The notes beneath the pieces were generated by a model. That model ran no database searches. It had not been told where the DNA came from and saw nothing but the letters and a program-made list of their open reading frames with translations. Below, piece by piece: positions 25,875 through 40,258 of a DNA stretch of 64,000 nucleotides. Source of the DNA: Nomia melanderi (lineage: Eukaryota > Arthropoda > Insecta > Hymenoptera > Halictidae); the NCBI RefSeq assembly GCF_051020985.1, contig NC_135001.1, positions 13,075,896 through 13,139,895 on the forward strand, in the 5' to 3' direction. The translations under genes and the position numbers were made by a program. Within the stretch, counting starts at the first letter, position 1; each line of letters begins with the position of its first letter.

Positions 25875-26476
25875 ATATCGGTATTATAATATTCACGCAT
25901 GTATACGAAATACCGTGTTCGAAGAGGTTAAATTGTTTCACGATTTAGAAATCCGGGAATGGGAAGAAAAACATTCATGAGAATAAAGATGTGTTAGCTC
26001 GGGATCCTAAGTACCGCTGGCGTGCCGGGAAAGAAAAAAATTGATTCATTCGGGATCCTAGTATTCTTAGGATAAAGGGTGCATCGGTTCGGATACATCG
26101 AGTTCTACCGTACGTAATTCGATGAAAGTATATTCATGAAAGTACGAACGTGAGTTCGAAAAATTAGGAACAAGCCGCGTTATATACATTGTCCTAGATG
26201 TTTGTACTTCGTATAATTATACATGTATTAGCACACGTACACACGCATACACAGACACACATACTTACATGTACAAACGTATATGTATTTCGTTACTCTA
26301 TAACGAATGTTTGTCGGAATGGCAAGATACATACGTTGATTGAGACGACAGGATGTCCAACCTATTGCATTGTTTCGCGGGCGAATCGTAATACAATATA
26401 AATGTATATAAACATACGTTCCGGAAGTATACATAATGACGTGTGTACAGTTGAACGTCGGTCGATCGTTTGTACA

Positions 26477-26945
26477 ATGAAAGTTAAACGGACTAACAGA
26501 TCAGAAGAAGACCTGAACTTGACTGAATTAAGGAAAGTATTTGAAAATGTACTTTATATATGTACAAATACATGTTGTTTAACGTCTACTGAATTATATT
26601 GCGCAGTGTATAACAAATGGATTGTTCGTATGCACAGTGAAAATTAAACGAACGAAAAATTAGAGGATTTGAATTTGACTGAACTAAAGAAAGTACTTGA
26701 GAAAGTACTGTGCTATATATATATACATATGTGTATAAATACATATTGTTTAACGTCTACTGAATTATATTATACGTATAAAAATGGATTGTTCGTATGC
26801 ACTGGGAAAATGAAATGATTGAAAAATTAGACAATGAATTTCAATTCGACCGAATTGAGGAAATTATTTGGGAAAATACTGTACGTATATAAATATTTAC
26901 ATATTATTTAATTTCTATAAAATTACATTTTGCTACGTACGAAAG
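26477..26945. repeat. imperfect tandem repeat, three units of about 160-168 bp
   Basis: Units start near 26477, 26637 and 26805. Each begins with GAAARTKAAA followed by a TTGACTGAAYTAAGGAAAGT-like segment, a TATATA run, then TTTAACGTCTACTGAATTATA and ATGGATTGTTCGTATGCAC. The third unit is the most diverged and loses the last motif. Open frames crossing it are probably chance. Confidence 0.7.
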
Positions 26946-27736
26946 TTAGTCTCGGGAAAGTATTTGATAAACAATGAATACATTGGAAATCATAAGATTA
27001 CGCTATGAGTACATGGATCTTCTAAAAGTTAGAATACTATTCAAATGATTTAAATATGTACATATGAAATTTGGATAAAATGAATTTTTTACATCAACAA
27101 ATTCGAAGGACATAGCAACAGCGAAAAGATTTCAAACAAAAATGCTTCGTTTCAAATTCAAATTACTGGGAAGCATACGTCGAAAATGTACTTACGAAAC
27201 AATCTATAGATCTCTTATCACATAAGGATTAATATTATAATGTCAAATCTAGTTTTAACTTTGATGAATGGGGAAAACTCTAAAATGTTACGCGAAAGAC
27301 AATAAACATTTCTCCATTGCAATTGTATTGCTACAAATTATGTTGAATTTTTTATGTTAGTAATCTAAAAAAATTAGTTTGAAGGGAGACACCGAGAAAT
27401 ATTTTATTATTTTATAAACATGTAAGAAAGTATAAGAGAATCTCAATTATCGTAGAATGGAAAACTATATTTTATATAAAATATGATCACTGTTAACGTT
27501 TCTGAGTGGCTATACAAATAAAATGATAGTAACAATAAAGGGGGACGTATAAATCGGAAACGATCGATCGACGCTTCACTGTATACACCTAAGTATCGAA
27601 TCATAAAGTTACATACACAAATGGGCACTTTGTATCAATATTATTCGAGCAGCCCATTTTTTCGTTGCCCAGAAATTCACGAGATTAGTCAATTTACGCG
27701 ATACCTTTCTAAGAGTTATAGATTCATAATATAAAG

Positions 27737-27813
27737 TATATTAATTATATATAATATATATTATGTTATATATATATTATATATATATTATATTTACATA
27801 GTTATATACATAT
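27737..27813. repeat. AT-rich microsatellite
   Basis: Runs of TATA/ATAT with occasional interruptions. Length variation between individuals would be expected. Confidence 0.6.
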
Positions 27814-29569
27814 TACTGTAACTAATACACAGTGTGCCCAAGTTATCTGAGAACAGTTAAATACCTCATAAGCGATTAAAGATATGCAAGAATTGTCGCT
27901 ACAAAATTCTTTTCGTTTAAAGATGAACTCTATACAACAATAGTCTTTCTGTAGACAGCTATAGTGGAGATTTCCTGGTTAATTAAATTTTCTTTTAATA
28001 AAAGAGATATATAAAGACTAGATCTATCAATAATGCTTTCCTAAAAAAAGCGGAAAAGTTTTTAGGCAACAATTCTTTCCGTATCTTCCATCCCTGTTGA
28101 AAAACTGAATTGTTCACAGATAATCCAAGCACGTTTTACCTATACGCATATACATATACGTACGTGTCGAGTTCGTGTTATTCGAAGTATATTTTTTGAT
28201 TCGCGTTAGCTTTTCCGTATCGACATTCCGTGAGATTGGTTGCAATGTTTTCCTCGCAAAATTGTATTCTTTTATAGTTAGAAACGCTTACAGTGAAACA
28301 ACAAAGACTAACGAGTCGAATGAACACAGTTCACAATATCCTCATCGATCGAAACTTCCACGCAACAAAGTCTTCAGCACGTGAAATTGATAATTCTTGT
28401 ACAATTGTTCGCATTTTTAGAACATCTTTCCTTTGAGCATTCACATTGAAAGTCACTCGTTTAGTAGTCTTTTTAAATAAGCACGTGAAGAGATTTTAAT
28501 AGAAACATTTGTATCATAATACATTGTATCAATTATTCGGCATACGGAGAAACGTAATACTCACGAAGGAGTTAGTATCCAAAGTATCAAAAAATATACG
28601 AAGAGCAATGTAATTCTTCGTACAGTTGAGAAAGTTATTTTGTGAAAAAAAAGAAGACAAGGTAGAATGGTATTTTTAGAATTCATTTCTCAGCAATTTG
28701 ATCGATTTAATTGGTAATAATGCTCTTTACTAAACTGGTTTCTTTTATGGTATAGTAATTTTATTATAAATTTTGATTTCACGAGTGAAAACATGGAAGA
28801 AACAATAATTCGATTTTATGTTAAAGAAAAAATGTAGATACATTATCACTAAGTTACATAACAGATTAATGTTAGTTTTCAAAGTGAAAATTTGTTTTTA
28901 AAACCTTTAGAAATATTATTGTCTACTTACTGATTTCACTAAATTAGAATAAGAATGAAATTCTACGAAAAATTCTATCTCTTTCGTTTTCGAAGACTTT
29001 TATAAACGATAAACATAAAAATCCGTGGCCAAGAAAGCAATTTGAATCACTTACAGTTTGTGAGCAATTTATCAGCAAACTAATCAGCAGCAAATTAATC
29101 AGCAAACAATTATAAAGTTTAATTAACAACGTATACCGCAATTTAACAAATTTACTTTCCTCAAAAAACGAAGTTTCAAGTGAAACGAAAGCGAATTCAA
29201 TACAATTCTCTTCCTTCTCCACAAGCAAACGTAACCTTTCACAACTGTACAATTTATTACATTCGACCTCATCTATTGTAAGACATAATTGTATTATTAC
29301 ATATGCGCATATATATGTATGTTTGTATGTATATATCGTTGCGGGCAACGCGTACGACGATCGATAAACGAGAATAATCGTAATATATAACGACGAGTTC
29401 AGGATAAGGAATCGCAGAAGTTAGAAATCCGTTAAAGGTTGCTAGGATTTTAAAAGGTGCGCTTCGAAATATTTATTTTTTAAGGAAAATAAAAAAAAAA
29501 GAACCGTTACGCTTTTGGAATAGTTTACGGCGTGCGTAATGTTGTCGACAATAATAGAGTCACGATTGC

Positions 29570-30001
29570 TTGCTTGGTAATAATCGTAGTGATCGTATCG
29601 TTAACGCAGACAATAATAGCGAATGCGTTTTCAAGGATGAATTTAGATTTTCGTGGCACCGTCTTCGGTCCGCGTCGCTTTCGTTCGGTGGAAAGCCGGA
29701 AACTCTAATGACACATGCTGCACGCGATATCTGCCATCCACCAACAGATTTGTCACTCAAATATCATGCGGAACGATTCGTCGTTACGTTATCGGAAGAA
29801 AGTGGCGTGTCCGGTTCCAATCGAAAGCTACAGAAATTTTATGGTTTTGATTACGGCCGAACACATTCTTGGGAATTTCTCAGTGCTATGCGCACACTCG
29901 ACCACCAAAGTATCCGGTTGCTTTTGAGAATTAACCCGGTAACTGTGGATTTTCGTTCAACGAATTATGTAATTTGCTTCGTCACATTTTTCGCGCAATA
30001 A
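29570..30001 (+). other. GC-richer open frame, unconfirmed
   Basis: A 143-codon open frame lies in a patch clearly less AT-rich than its flanks. The first ATG in frame is at 29636. The translation has no recognisable domain, signal peptide or membrane segment, and I see no convincing splice sites. It may be an exon of an unrecognised gene or a conserved non-coding element. Confidence 0.15.
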
Positions 30002-32501
30002 AGTCGAATAATAAAGTGTATGCTCGTTATACGCAAGCAAATGCACCTATAATATATTCTAATGAACAATTCAAGCAAAACGGAGAAATTATATGTTTAT
30101 TTGAAAAAACAAATAATTCATCGTTGAATGAATTATAAGTATCGTTTTGAGTTTCAAGATGGCCTGTGTACTCGTCAAACTGTATACTCGGTTAACGGGT
30201 TAAAGAATGTTGTTGATTCAGTAACTCTTCTAAACTTTTTCTGTTGTACCGCACACTGTGTAGGTTAATCAAAAAATTGTCTCGTTTTCCAGAATGTGGG
30301 GTTTACATTATGAAACTAGAGTAAATAGTTTAAATGAATAGTTAAAGTGAAGGATGCCAAATAAAACGGACAATACGTAGTTCTATAAGATTTAATCCTC
30401 GAACGGTGGACTGATAATAACAACGCAGCAGGACAATACGGGTCATTTTTGATCCATGATAGTATTCCAAGAATAGTTAGAATACAAAGTATTGTTTAAT
30501 AATATTCGTGACATAAGGATGAAAGTCTGTTAAACAGGCGTAAATATTTCATTAATATATTATATCTTTTTCTTTAAATGTACTACACGCAGAAAATTAG
30601 TTTCTATGTTATTTGCACATGTATCTTAGATACCAATAGATGCACTTTTTACAATGAAGAACTTCGTTAAGGAACACGAGAACATTTTTTGGTTAATCCA
30701 GTATGTAATCTTGTACAATTTTATTGAAACAAACATAAACTATATGGAAAAGTAACTCGAAGTAAACTGACGGAATTTGATTGAGAAATTTTATATAAGT
30801 ATAATGTTAATTAATCAGGAGAATAGCAAAATTCAGAGAAAACAGTTTAGAAGAGGAATGAATGATAATTTTATAAGTATTTATTGATCAATCAAACATA
30901 CTATCTCTGACAGAAAGTATTCTACGTGATAATTTAAGCATTTACATTCGACGAATTATTTATATATTTGTTCGAGAAATTTTCCAGAAATTTTTATTGT
31001 CACTTAAAGTATTTTATGAAATCATTCCATTTTAATCATTCCATACATTTTTTCTTTACTTCGATTGTTACAACATAATGTAGAAATATAGAAGCTTCCA
31101 TAAAGAATTTTAATATCTCAGAGTATTTTAACATTGTTTCTTATTTTATTTTACTTTTCGAAAAGAAACAACACAATTCATTATGTATCCTGATAATATT
31201 GTTTTTAATCAGCATGAATTTTTTTATTGGATTTTTTAGTATAGATACTTATAAATAACGTTTTTCCTTTGTAATATATATGCAAATAATTTCTTAAAAC
31301 ATCACGTTAACAATATTAACTGAACACTTTGTGCCAAATGATAGTTGGTATCTGTATCAATATACACAATACATGTAAACCGGTTACTTTTGTGGTGCTT
31401 TGCATTTTTTTCCATATGTACAGTGGAGTGGAGTCGAAGTTGTCTCATAAAGAAAAAATCATCGAATAGGAAATATTTTTTGATGTGGCGTTTAACTATT
31501 TGAAATAACTTAAAAAGGGAATTATTTTATCCTGAAACGGAGTATAATGAAATTGAAGTTCAAGTTTCCATATTTATAGTACAGTATGTACTAAACTAAA
31601 GGTAACTGTTCCAACAGTGAATTTTTAAAATAATGTATTTCAACAACGGGTATGAAATATCACAATGAAATAATGAAACAATTAGAATCTGCGTAGAAAT
31701 ATGTAAATGCACAAGTAAATACACACGTAAATACATATTTTAAAAGTATGTAAATGGCTACAGTGTTAATGATCGAATAACGGAATTAAAATAATTCCAA
31801 ATAATACGTATAAATCGAAATAATGTGCTGCTAACATCGTAACAAAATAATATTAAAATAACTTACTATGGAAACAATGATACGTTACCACAACAAATTA
31901 AACTAAAAACTAAACTACAATACTATCGAGGTCGTGTAACAATATAACTTAAAGAAATCTGAGATAACAAATATTTCGGATTTATCGAAGGAAGAATTTA
32001 TAAATATGAACGTATTTATACATTTACGTATATTACGACTTTACTGATGGTGATACCGATGACTTCGCTCTACCAAATTGTTTTCTTTTCTTTTTTTTTT
32101 TGAAATCGTGGCTCGTGGTACACGCTACTACATGACGCTGCATCAGACGTATCATATTTGACGTATTTACTATCATTGATTGAAGTAGTGACTGGCCTAA
32201 CGGTTTTCCACGTTATCCATTCTGAAATCAAAACGGTGGGATTGAACTCGAAATATAAATTTATTGTAACCACTACAGAGAAAGTACTTAGGATAAGTTC
32301 TAATGCTGTTCGAACAATAATACTGATATATTTATATGAATATATAGCTCCGAAAATAATTTATGATAATAAAGAATGACATACGGGGTGGGCTGAACGT
32401 GACGCGCTCATGAATGAAAACGAGATTTTGTAAATTTCAATTCTATAAATGCAATCATTCCGGTAATATGAGGTGACTCCTTCCGTGTTTGAATAATAAG
32501 T

Positions 32502-33840
32502 AGAGATGGGATTAAGTATTTTGTTTGAAGAGTTTCTTTCGCGGAAAGAAATTTGAAGAAATTTCAATTACTTGAGTTTCTCTTCACGATTTTCAAATAT
32601 TAATCATAAGTAAAATGTAGATGTTTATGCAAAGTTATATTTTTACTATTAAATGTGGAGAAACTATGGAAAAATAAAATATTCTTTATATTACTCCCTT
32701 AGATTTTGTAAAACAAGAAAAATGATAATAAAATATTGTTAATTGGATAAAACGAAGTTCCCATCCGAAAGGGTTCACAGTTTCAATATTTGAAAAAAGA
32801 TTTATAACGATTTATTGAAAACTTCCGGTTTTTTAATAAGATATACATGTGTAAGAACTTATAGTTTACTGATAAGAAACGATGTTTCATTGATTATGCT
32901 TAGATGCATTGAATTTATACATATATTATGTATTTTTGAGTATTCATGAGTGTTTGAAGTGTTTGAAAGAATCGAGTATTTCAAAAGTACTCACAAAAGA
33001 TTCCGATTTACTTGGTCGAACTTCGAGTATACTTAAAATTATATATTTTTCGAAATACTTACAAAGTGTTTCAACTTATTTCGTCTAAAACCGAATCTAC
33101 AATTTAAAAAGATTTCTAGCTGATCGTCGTGAGATTCTGACATCGAAATACAACTCAAAATGAAGAATATTGCTTTGTAATATAATATTTATAACTAATT
33201 GTTTTTAATATTTAAAAAAAAATTAGAAAATTACAAATGGAAACTAACAAAATTAGGAATACTTCAATTTGAACATGCTAAGGTTTAAAAGCCTTCCAAC
33301 ATTCATTAAATATATCTTTTAAAAGACAATAAAATAATTTAGACAAAAATAAAGTATAATGACAATTTTACATAATAATTTTATGCAGTATTTAATAGTA
33401 AATTTAAGCATTATACTTAATAATACAGTAACGAATAATAACAAGATTTATTAATAGATTTAATGACAGATGTGTAGGGAAAGATACGTGTTATAACAAA
33501 TTATTTGTTGACAATAATCATAAATCCAAATGACAATATTCTAGTGAATATAAGATCGATATAATTCATTGTAAATATACGATGACGTAGAATTACGTCA
33601 ACGGCAACCAGCTATAGAATTTGATAACATGACGTATAACTGCATCAACAGCTACCAATGTGTTAAACATATTATTCTCCTATTTCTAAACATTCATAGA
33701 GTGTTCTAAATTTATAGTTTAACAATTTCAAATCTTAATTTATATTTTTATTTCATTTTAATAGTTTAAACAATTTAGTTTAACAAATATTTAGTAAAAT
33801 TTAAAATTACACAAAATATGCGCACTTCGTCCCATCTCTG
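32502..33840. mobile_element. degraded hAT-like element (about 1.34 kb), tentative
   Basis: An AGAGATGGGA motif at 32502-32511 is matched in inverted orientation by TCCCATCTCT at 33830-33839, with a following G completing CAGAGATGGGA. That terminus is typical of some hAT elements. The interior has GAGTATTT/AAATACTT-like motifs. I find no clear 8-bp target duplication and no transposase frame. Confidence 0.35.
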
Positions 33841-35330
33841 CTTTATAGTAACATTATATTAAAGAAAGGTACCGGGATTATTGCATTTATTGTATGCGGT
33901 TCACCCTGTGTCGCTTTAAAAAATGATTAGCTTTACATATAATCAAACCAGTGCAGATTCGTGTACACTTGTTGTTGCCACTCATTCATATTACCAGGTT
34001 TTATACATACAAAGGAAAGTAAGACAAAGTTTGCGATGTCTTTGTTATCTTATTTTTGGTTGTAATAAAAAATGCTGCATTAGTTTCTTAATTCTAGAAA
34101 GACTGAGCAACACGTCCACGTACATTTGTTTTTAACACTTTGTTGAGATGTGATCTTTACTACGGTGAAATGAGTCTTCAGTGCCAATCGTGAAAACACG
34201 AGAGACAATAAGTGAACTTTTTGAAACATTCTGCATGAAGTGAACAAGATATTTTTAATATTTTGTACGTAGTAGGCTGAGGAAGCCACTGTTTCAGTCC
34301 TTCTAAAATTAACGTATAATTCATCAGAAATTTCATAGAAAATTATCTTTATGGAAATACATGCGAATTGATTAGTAAGATATTGCATTAGAGAGAAATT
34401 GAATTTAAAAGAATTAATATATCCATTGGATATTTATTTGGATATTATTAGTACGAACAATTTTTGATATAATTATTTAATGGTTCATCGAAGTGAGGAT
34501 GAAATCCTCAGAAATTATTTTCATGTAGAAGTATTTGTATCCAGTTTGAAGTGATCTGCAAATGTTTTTAGAAATATTGCGTGATCTTAAAATTCAGGGC
34601 AAAAATGTCGGACATTGTGGAAATGGTATGATAATAATACGTAAAATCCGTAATTGGTAGATTATGATGAATGAGGTGGCAGCGTAGTGTACAAATTAGT
34701 GCGATATTAAACAATAAATAAAATAGAAATTGAAAGTGACATTTATCAGCGAGCGTAATTATATATTTTTTGCCCGAATCCAACAATTAAAAATTATATA
34801 TTGAGGGCTTTCAAACGATAAATGTGAAAATCGGCGAAAAGAATAATTATATATAGTCGAACGGGGACAAGAAACGATGAGAAATAAGTTGTTTAATTAA
34901 TTTAAGTTGTAAGAAACGTGGAACCATCAAATTAAAACATTGCAGATGGCAGAAATTCACGCGAATTATTTCATTGGAACATGAAAAATTTGTATAATAT
35001 TTACATTTGTAATACAATTGAATATAGATTTTAGAAAGTGCTTGTGAAAGTTATACGAATTAGAAATAACATTTTTATTAAAGTTTAATATTTGCTGTTC
35101 GTAATGTGTTGATGTGAATCATATATAAAGTTTAAGTTTGTAAAATTTATATAATTCTTTCTACAATATTATTTCGTAACTGTTGGTTCTATAAGTATTG
35201 TTACTACGTACATCTATTTGAATTTGAAATGTTTCACCAAGAAGAATGTATTAAGTCGTCATTGTACAACGTTTTGCGATAATTTTACTTATCGTGTTCG
35301 GTAGATGTAATACTGTTGTGTTTGTATTAA

Positions 35331-35609
35331 TAACCCTTAAATGCATGATTTTTCGAATCGATAATAGAATATACGAAAATGGCAAATTTTGTATATCAGG
35401 AAGTAATACAAGGACGATGTTAAATATTTTTTATTTGAAACTGAAATCCATTATCAAATGGTTGCAACATCGTTTATAACAAATAAACAGATAACAAACT
35501 AACTAATTTCTGAAGCAATTGTTATTTTTGTTAACACGTCACAATACTCCAAATATTATGTAAACAATAGATGTATCGTAAAATGACAACACTATGCATT
35601 TAAGGGTTA
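35331..35609. mobile_element. inverted-terminus element (279 bp)
   Basis: The left end TAACCCTTAAATGCAT is exactly repeated in inverted orientation at the right end, giving 16 identical terminal bases. TTAA precedes the left end (35327-35330) but the right flank has no matching TTAA, so the target-site type is uncertain. Confidence 0.6.
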
Positions 35610-38600
35610 GAGCAATATATACGATTAAGGAATCATTTTATTGAACTCTGTGATTGAGTGAACACTATTACATATGTTTCTAGAAATTACGAATTGTAAA
35701 CGAAAGTATTCTGAAAAAGTTCCGTTGATTCGTGGCATTATCCTATAACATAATCGAAGGGAGTTTTTTTCAATGTTACGAACGGCACACGAAGAGATGG
35801 TGCCACATTAGAATAAAACGAATTGTTTAAAATTACTTCCATAATTTACCATTCGTACATTTTCCGTTACACCACTCGCGAATCGTTGAATTAAACGCTG
35901 TCGACTGTAATATCCCCACACGTCATAATGTAGTATACATATTCAACGTTGATAACGTATTTTTTCAATTGGATAATTCTGTCAACTGTAGGAAACTTTG
36001 GTATGTATGTATATTATACCATATATTGGGAAGGACGAGGAAAATGATTAACTCTTGCATCACTTATAAGTAAACTGCAAGTTTTTATGCATTTGCAACA
36101 TATTTCATTGCACGAAATACAATGAAACATGTTAAAATAATATTTCATAAGAATTTCAGTCATTTTGTATTTCAACGCCGAATATCGGGTATTCATTTTT
36201 AAAAACTGGAATGTGCATGAACATCGGCAGTCTATTTATAAGGGGAAGTGTATAAGGAATTGTATCGAACGAGTCATTTTGAAAGGATACATATATAAAT
36301 ACGTTAGGTGCACGTACATATTAACTGTATTTGCGGACGTACGCGACAACTCATAGCTTGGGATTACTTCGAATATTTATAGCTTGAGAAAAAGAGAATA
36401 AAATGAACAATAACGCGGCCTGATGTTCAACATTTTCTGTAGCTTCATGTATTCACTTCAAATACATATAAACGTATATATTATTTCTTAGTATTTTTTT
36501 TCTGTTGGTAGCGCTAATTTTGGTGGAATGTTATATGTTTAGTATGTAAATGATAGACGAACGAAAGTTGCTGGTCATTATATGTATGTACAGTTGTTTA
36601 AGTATTTATATACTTAAGGGGTTGTATATACTTAGACACGATACAAATAAAATTATATTTACGAACTTTATTTGTGCAAAGTATTATATTGTATTAAGTA
36701 ATTACTACTTACATTTATGTAGTTTTGATACTAGCTGCAGAAAGTTTAATTGATAAATTTTTAAAAGTATCGTGATTCGTGTGAAACAGGTTTTTGAAAA
36801 ATGGATTTCACCAAAAATATCTCTGCAAATTTTTATGTGAATTGAATAAATATATTATATACGTCTTAAGAATAGTATATTCGTATAAACGAATTTTGGA
36901 GAATTTATTTCTGTGATCTGCCTGGGCATATGCAGTCCCTTAATACATAGATAAGGTACATCATTTTACAACCGTTACATTGCAAGCTGATATCAATTAT
37001 TATCGACAACAAAGGAGGCAGACAATTATAAAAACCATTTTTTTCTGTAATATATTCGTGCTTTCAGCTTTTTCTAGATAAATTTGTTCTATGAAAATTT
37101 TAAATAATGCTTTTTTGAGCTTTTCGAATGTGATGGTAAGCATTTAAATTACTGTAATAATTGTTTTGAATTTATAATGTGTTATACATCATATAAAGGT
37201 ATTAAATTTACCTGGGAATTTCTTTTTGTTGAATTTTTAACTTGTTATTGTATTCAATTTTATATTGATGTTACTGACGATAGTACTGACATTGTCTAAA
37301 GTATTAAGTTGAAGAATTAAGTTAAAATATAACATTTATCCATCACATAGCTATTTAATAGAACTGAATTTATAGTTAATATTTCTATAAACTAGAAGTA
37401 TTAATAATTTCCAGAACAAAAAGTGTCATGCTAGTTTTATGAAAATGATTATTTTAGGAAGCACGAGTGTTTTTCGGAGAAATATTTAATATACATTATT
37501 AATTCAATAAATATTACGTAATAATTTATTTAATTTATTATATGCTTAAATAATGCGCGAGGTGGATTCCCGCGGTTTACTATTAAATATCGAAAGCGAA
37601 TGAAAAATTTCTTCTTAATGATAATTGACAATAATCGTGTTTCCGTGTGTTAAATTTTAAAATCATACCTACGTATCCTGCGCTGGTATGTATACCCGTG
37701 TGTTTGATCGGCCAATAAGACTGTTACGTGTCACGTGGAATAATTTATTGTTCCACGAAATGTACAGACCCGAAGTGTACGCTTACCATATTCGAGAGAA
37801 AGTGATTCTTTTCTTGTAACGCTTTAATTAAAATACTAATGTTTTCTGATCGTTCGTCGGCGAATTAATTCCTGTGAAACACATTTATTTTGTAATCATC
37901 CTTCCTATAAAACCAGCTAAATATTTCTTATCAGTTTTTAAATACCAAGGTTGTGAAACAATTCCGAAGAAATGTGTATGCAATCTGTATAGCTATATTT
38001 TATAAAATGGTTTTAGTTGTTTAAACATAATCGTTTAATAAGTATGAAACAAATAGTGACAAATAATACAAAATTCAATTGAAATCAATGAAATAGTGAA
38101 TTCAAAATAACTACTTTTGATTATATTAACTGATTATTATATTTACACGAAGTTTCTACTGATTAAATACTGTATACATAGTTTAATAACTTATTTGTCA
38201 CTAGTTTAAACATTCATTTTTATGTTATGTTTGTAACAGTCACTTTTATTCGTCCAGTTGAAATAAACTTTTTCGAAAATTCTTTGTAAATTTACCCAAT
38301 TGTTGAACACTTTGTTCCTTCGTTGTATTTACACTTCTTCGTAATTTGTCACGGACACGTGTTTGGTACGAGTGGGTTGTGTGCATGAACGCGCCTCTGT
38401 ATACATATATATACGTATATATACATATACAAACTTGCTCTATCCTAGTGTATGTAACTGACAATATTAATGTTGATCGGATTTATTGTTTAACAGACAA
38501 TAAGGTATTCGTTAAGAGTAATTCAACAATTAGAATTATGCGTGAGTCAAAAGAATCTGCTCTTCCGTGCTGTGCATCAAAAGTACACGATCTTAGTGTT

Positions 38601-40010
38601 AACGATCTATCCACAACCGATCATATGATTCATGTCACTGCACTGGGTGTCTCTACTTAACGCATTGCCAAATAATATTTATATTTACACATGTCACTAA
38701 TTCAGCGTTAAAAGTTTCGAGATTGCTAATCTTCGAATCAATTTCATTTTTAAATGTGATTAATACTTAATTAATGTCGTTGGTTAAATTAAAGTGTTCA
38801 GAACTTGAAAATACATTCCTCCGTAATATTCTTATTTTTTTTTGCTCATTTTCGATAGTTTTTTGACACTGTAAATCATTGGAAATTTTGCCTATATGTA
38901 ATTGCATAAATTTGTTCGAGGAGATCTTTTGCACAGTGAAATACAAGCTTATATTAGTGAATTGTAAATTGACTAATATCAGAAATAGATTGCAGAATTT
39001 TGTGCGAGTAAAAATATTTCATTAATATCTGTATTTTTCACTGATGATTTGATCCGATTGGAAAATCTGATGATAAATTTGTTGAAAATTCGATTTATTA
39101 AACTTGGTGTATTAAATTAAATCGAAGTTTGTATTGCTTATACAAAATTCGGAGTACCATGATAAGTTTGTGTTTTATTACGCGAGAAAGAAGCGTTTCG
39201 TTTCATATCAAATAGTTTTTTCATTTTCTGTGGTATTAATAGTCAAAAGTGAAAAAGCTCTTACTTTGAACCTATTTTTTTCAAGAGAATTTTTTAACAT
39301 AGTCTTGACATGAAGTTGAAGTCACCATCGGGTAGACTCTATGTAAATATACATAAAAGAAGTTTACACAGTTCTAAACGCTTATGGTTTCTCTTTCAAA
39401 GTGACTAAGATGTTTACACAACTTTAAACTATTCGTTAGCATCAAACAAAAATTAACACTAGTTCCTGTATGTACATATTAAAAGAAAATAAAAAACAAT
39501 CGATAATTATCAGTAATTTATGTTTCATTGTTTTTTTACTTTCCAGATGATTTTGCATTTTAAAAAAATGGCACCTAATACTGAACATAATTTTATAGTA
39601 TTAATATTAACTTACTAATGTATTCATTATTTTCAGGCTTCTTGCGTCACTCTTTTCTAAACAAAAATTTATCAATCTATCGAATGAAATATTTTTTGAT
39701 ACATTGTAATAACGAACACTGCTATTCTAATAGTAATTTTTCTAGAGAATAATTTAAAAAATATTGTTTTATAAAGGAATAATTAAAATGAAACGTAAAG
39801 AATGTACAATTAACAGAAACAACGGTAATTATTTGGAAAAGAAACTTCTTCGTGTATTATAAAAATATATTTCATACTTTTTAAAAGGTAAACTTCATTG
39901 ATTTCAATAAGTTCTGAATGTCTCTATTTGTATATACCAGATATTATATACGATTATATGTTATTTCTATATATGATTTTTCCAACAACCTGTTTCATTA
40001 AGATATTTCA

Positions 40011-40258
40011 TTCCCACGTTCGCTACCAACGTCACATATCTGTAACGGTCGCAGTACTATAATATATATAAAAAAATAAAATTCATTCTGTAGATACTGT
40101 TATTTAAAGTAATAAGATACAGTATTATATTTAGGAACTCAACAAAACGTTTTAGTGCCATTTTCACAATATTTTGTTTAGAAGATTTGTTGGATTTAAT
40201 AGAATATCGCAGATAAGAATATCGTCGCTGAAATAAACGCCGGTGGCGAACGTGTTAA
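40011..40258. mobile_element. TTAA-type element, CGTTCGC family, copy 1 (248 bp)
   Basis: The left end has CACGTTCGCTACCAACGTC. The right end, opposite strand, reads TTAACACGTTCGCCACCGGC. The left TTAA has decayed to TTCC. Both ends match the element at 50575-51240, and the left end also matches 53776-53804 in reverse. Confidence 0.55.

Larger units (their letters stand above)
26946..32501. other. gene-poor intergenic DNA
   Basis: I see no supported gene. It contains a pure AT microsatellite (27737-27813) and a GC-richer open frame at 29570-30001, listed separately. Confidence 0.45.

Noticed and set aside
28944..29348. 134-codon - strand open frame
   Set aside because: AT-rich low-complexity translation (Leu/Ile runs) with no domain, signal or splice context; likely chance.
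38346..38660. 104-codon + strand open frame
   Set aside because: It begins in a TATA/CATA microsatellite and shows no known domain; no supporting exon structure.
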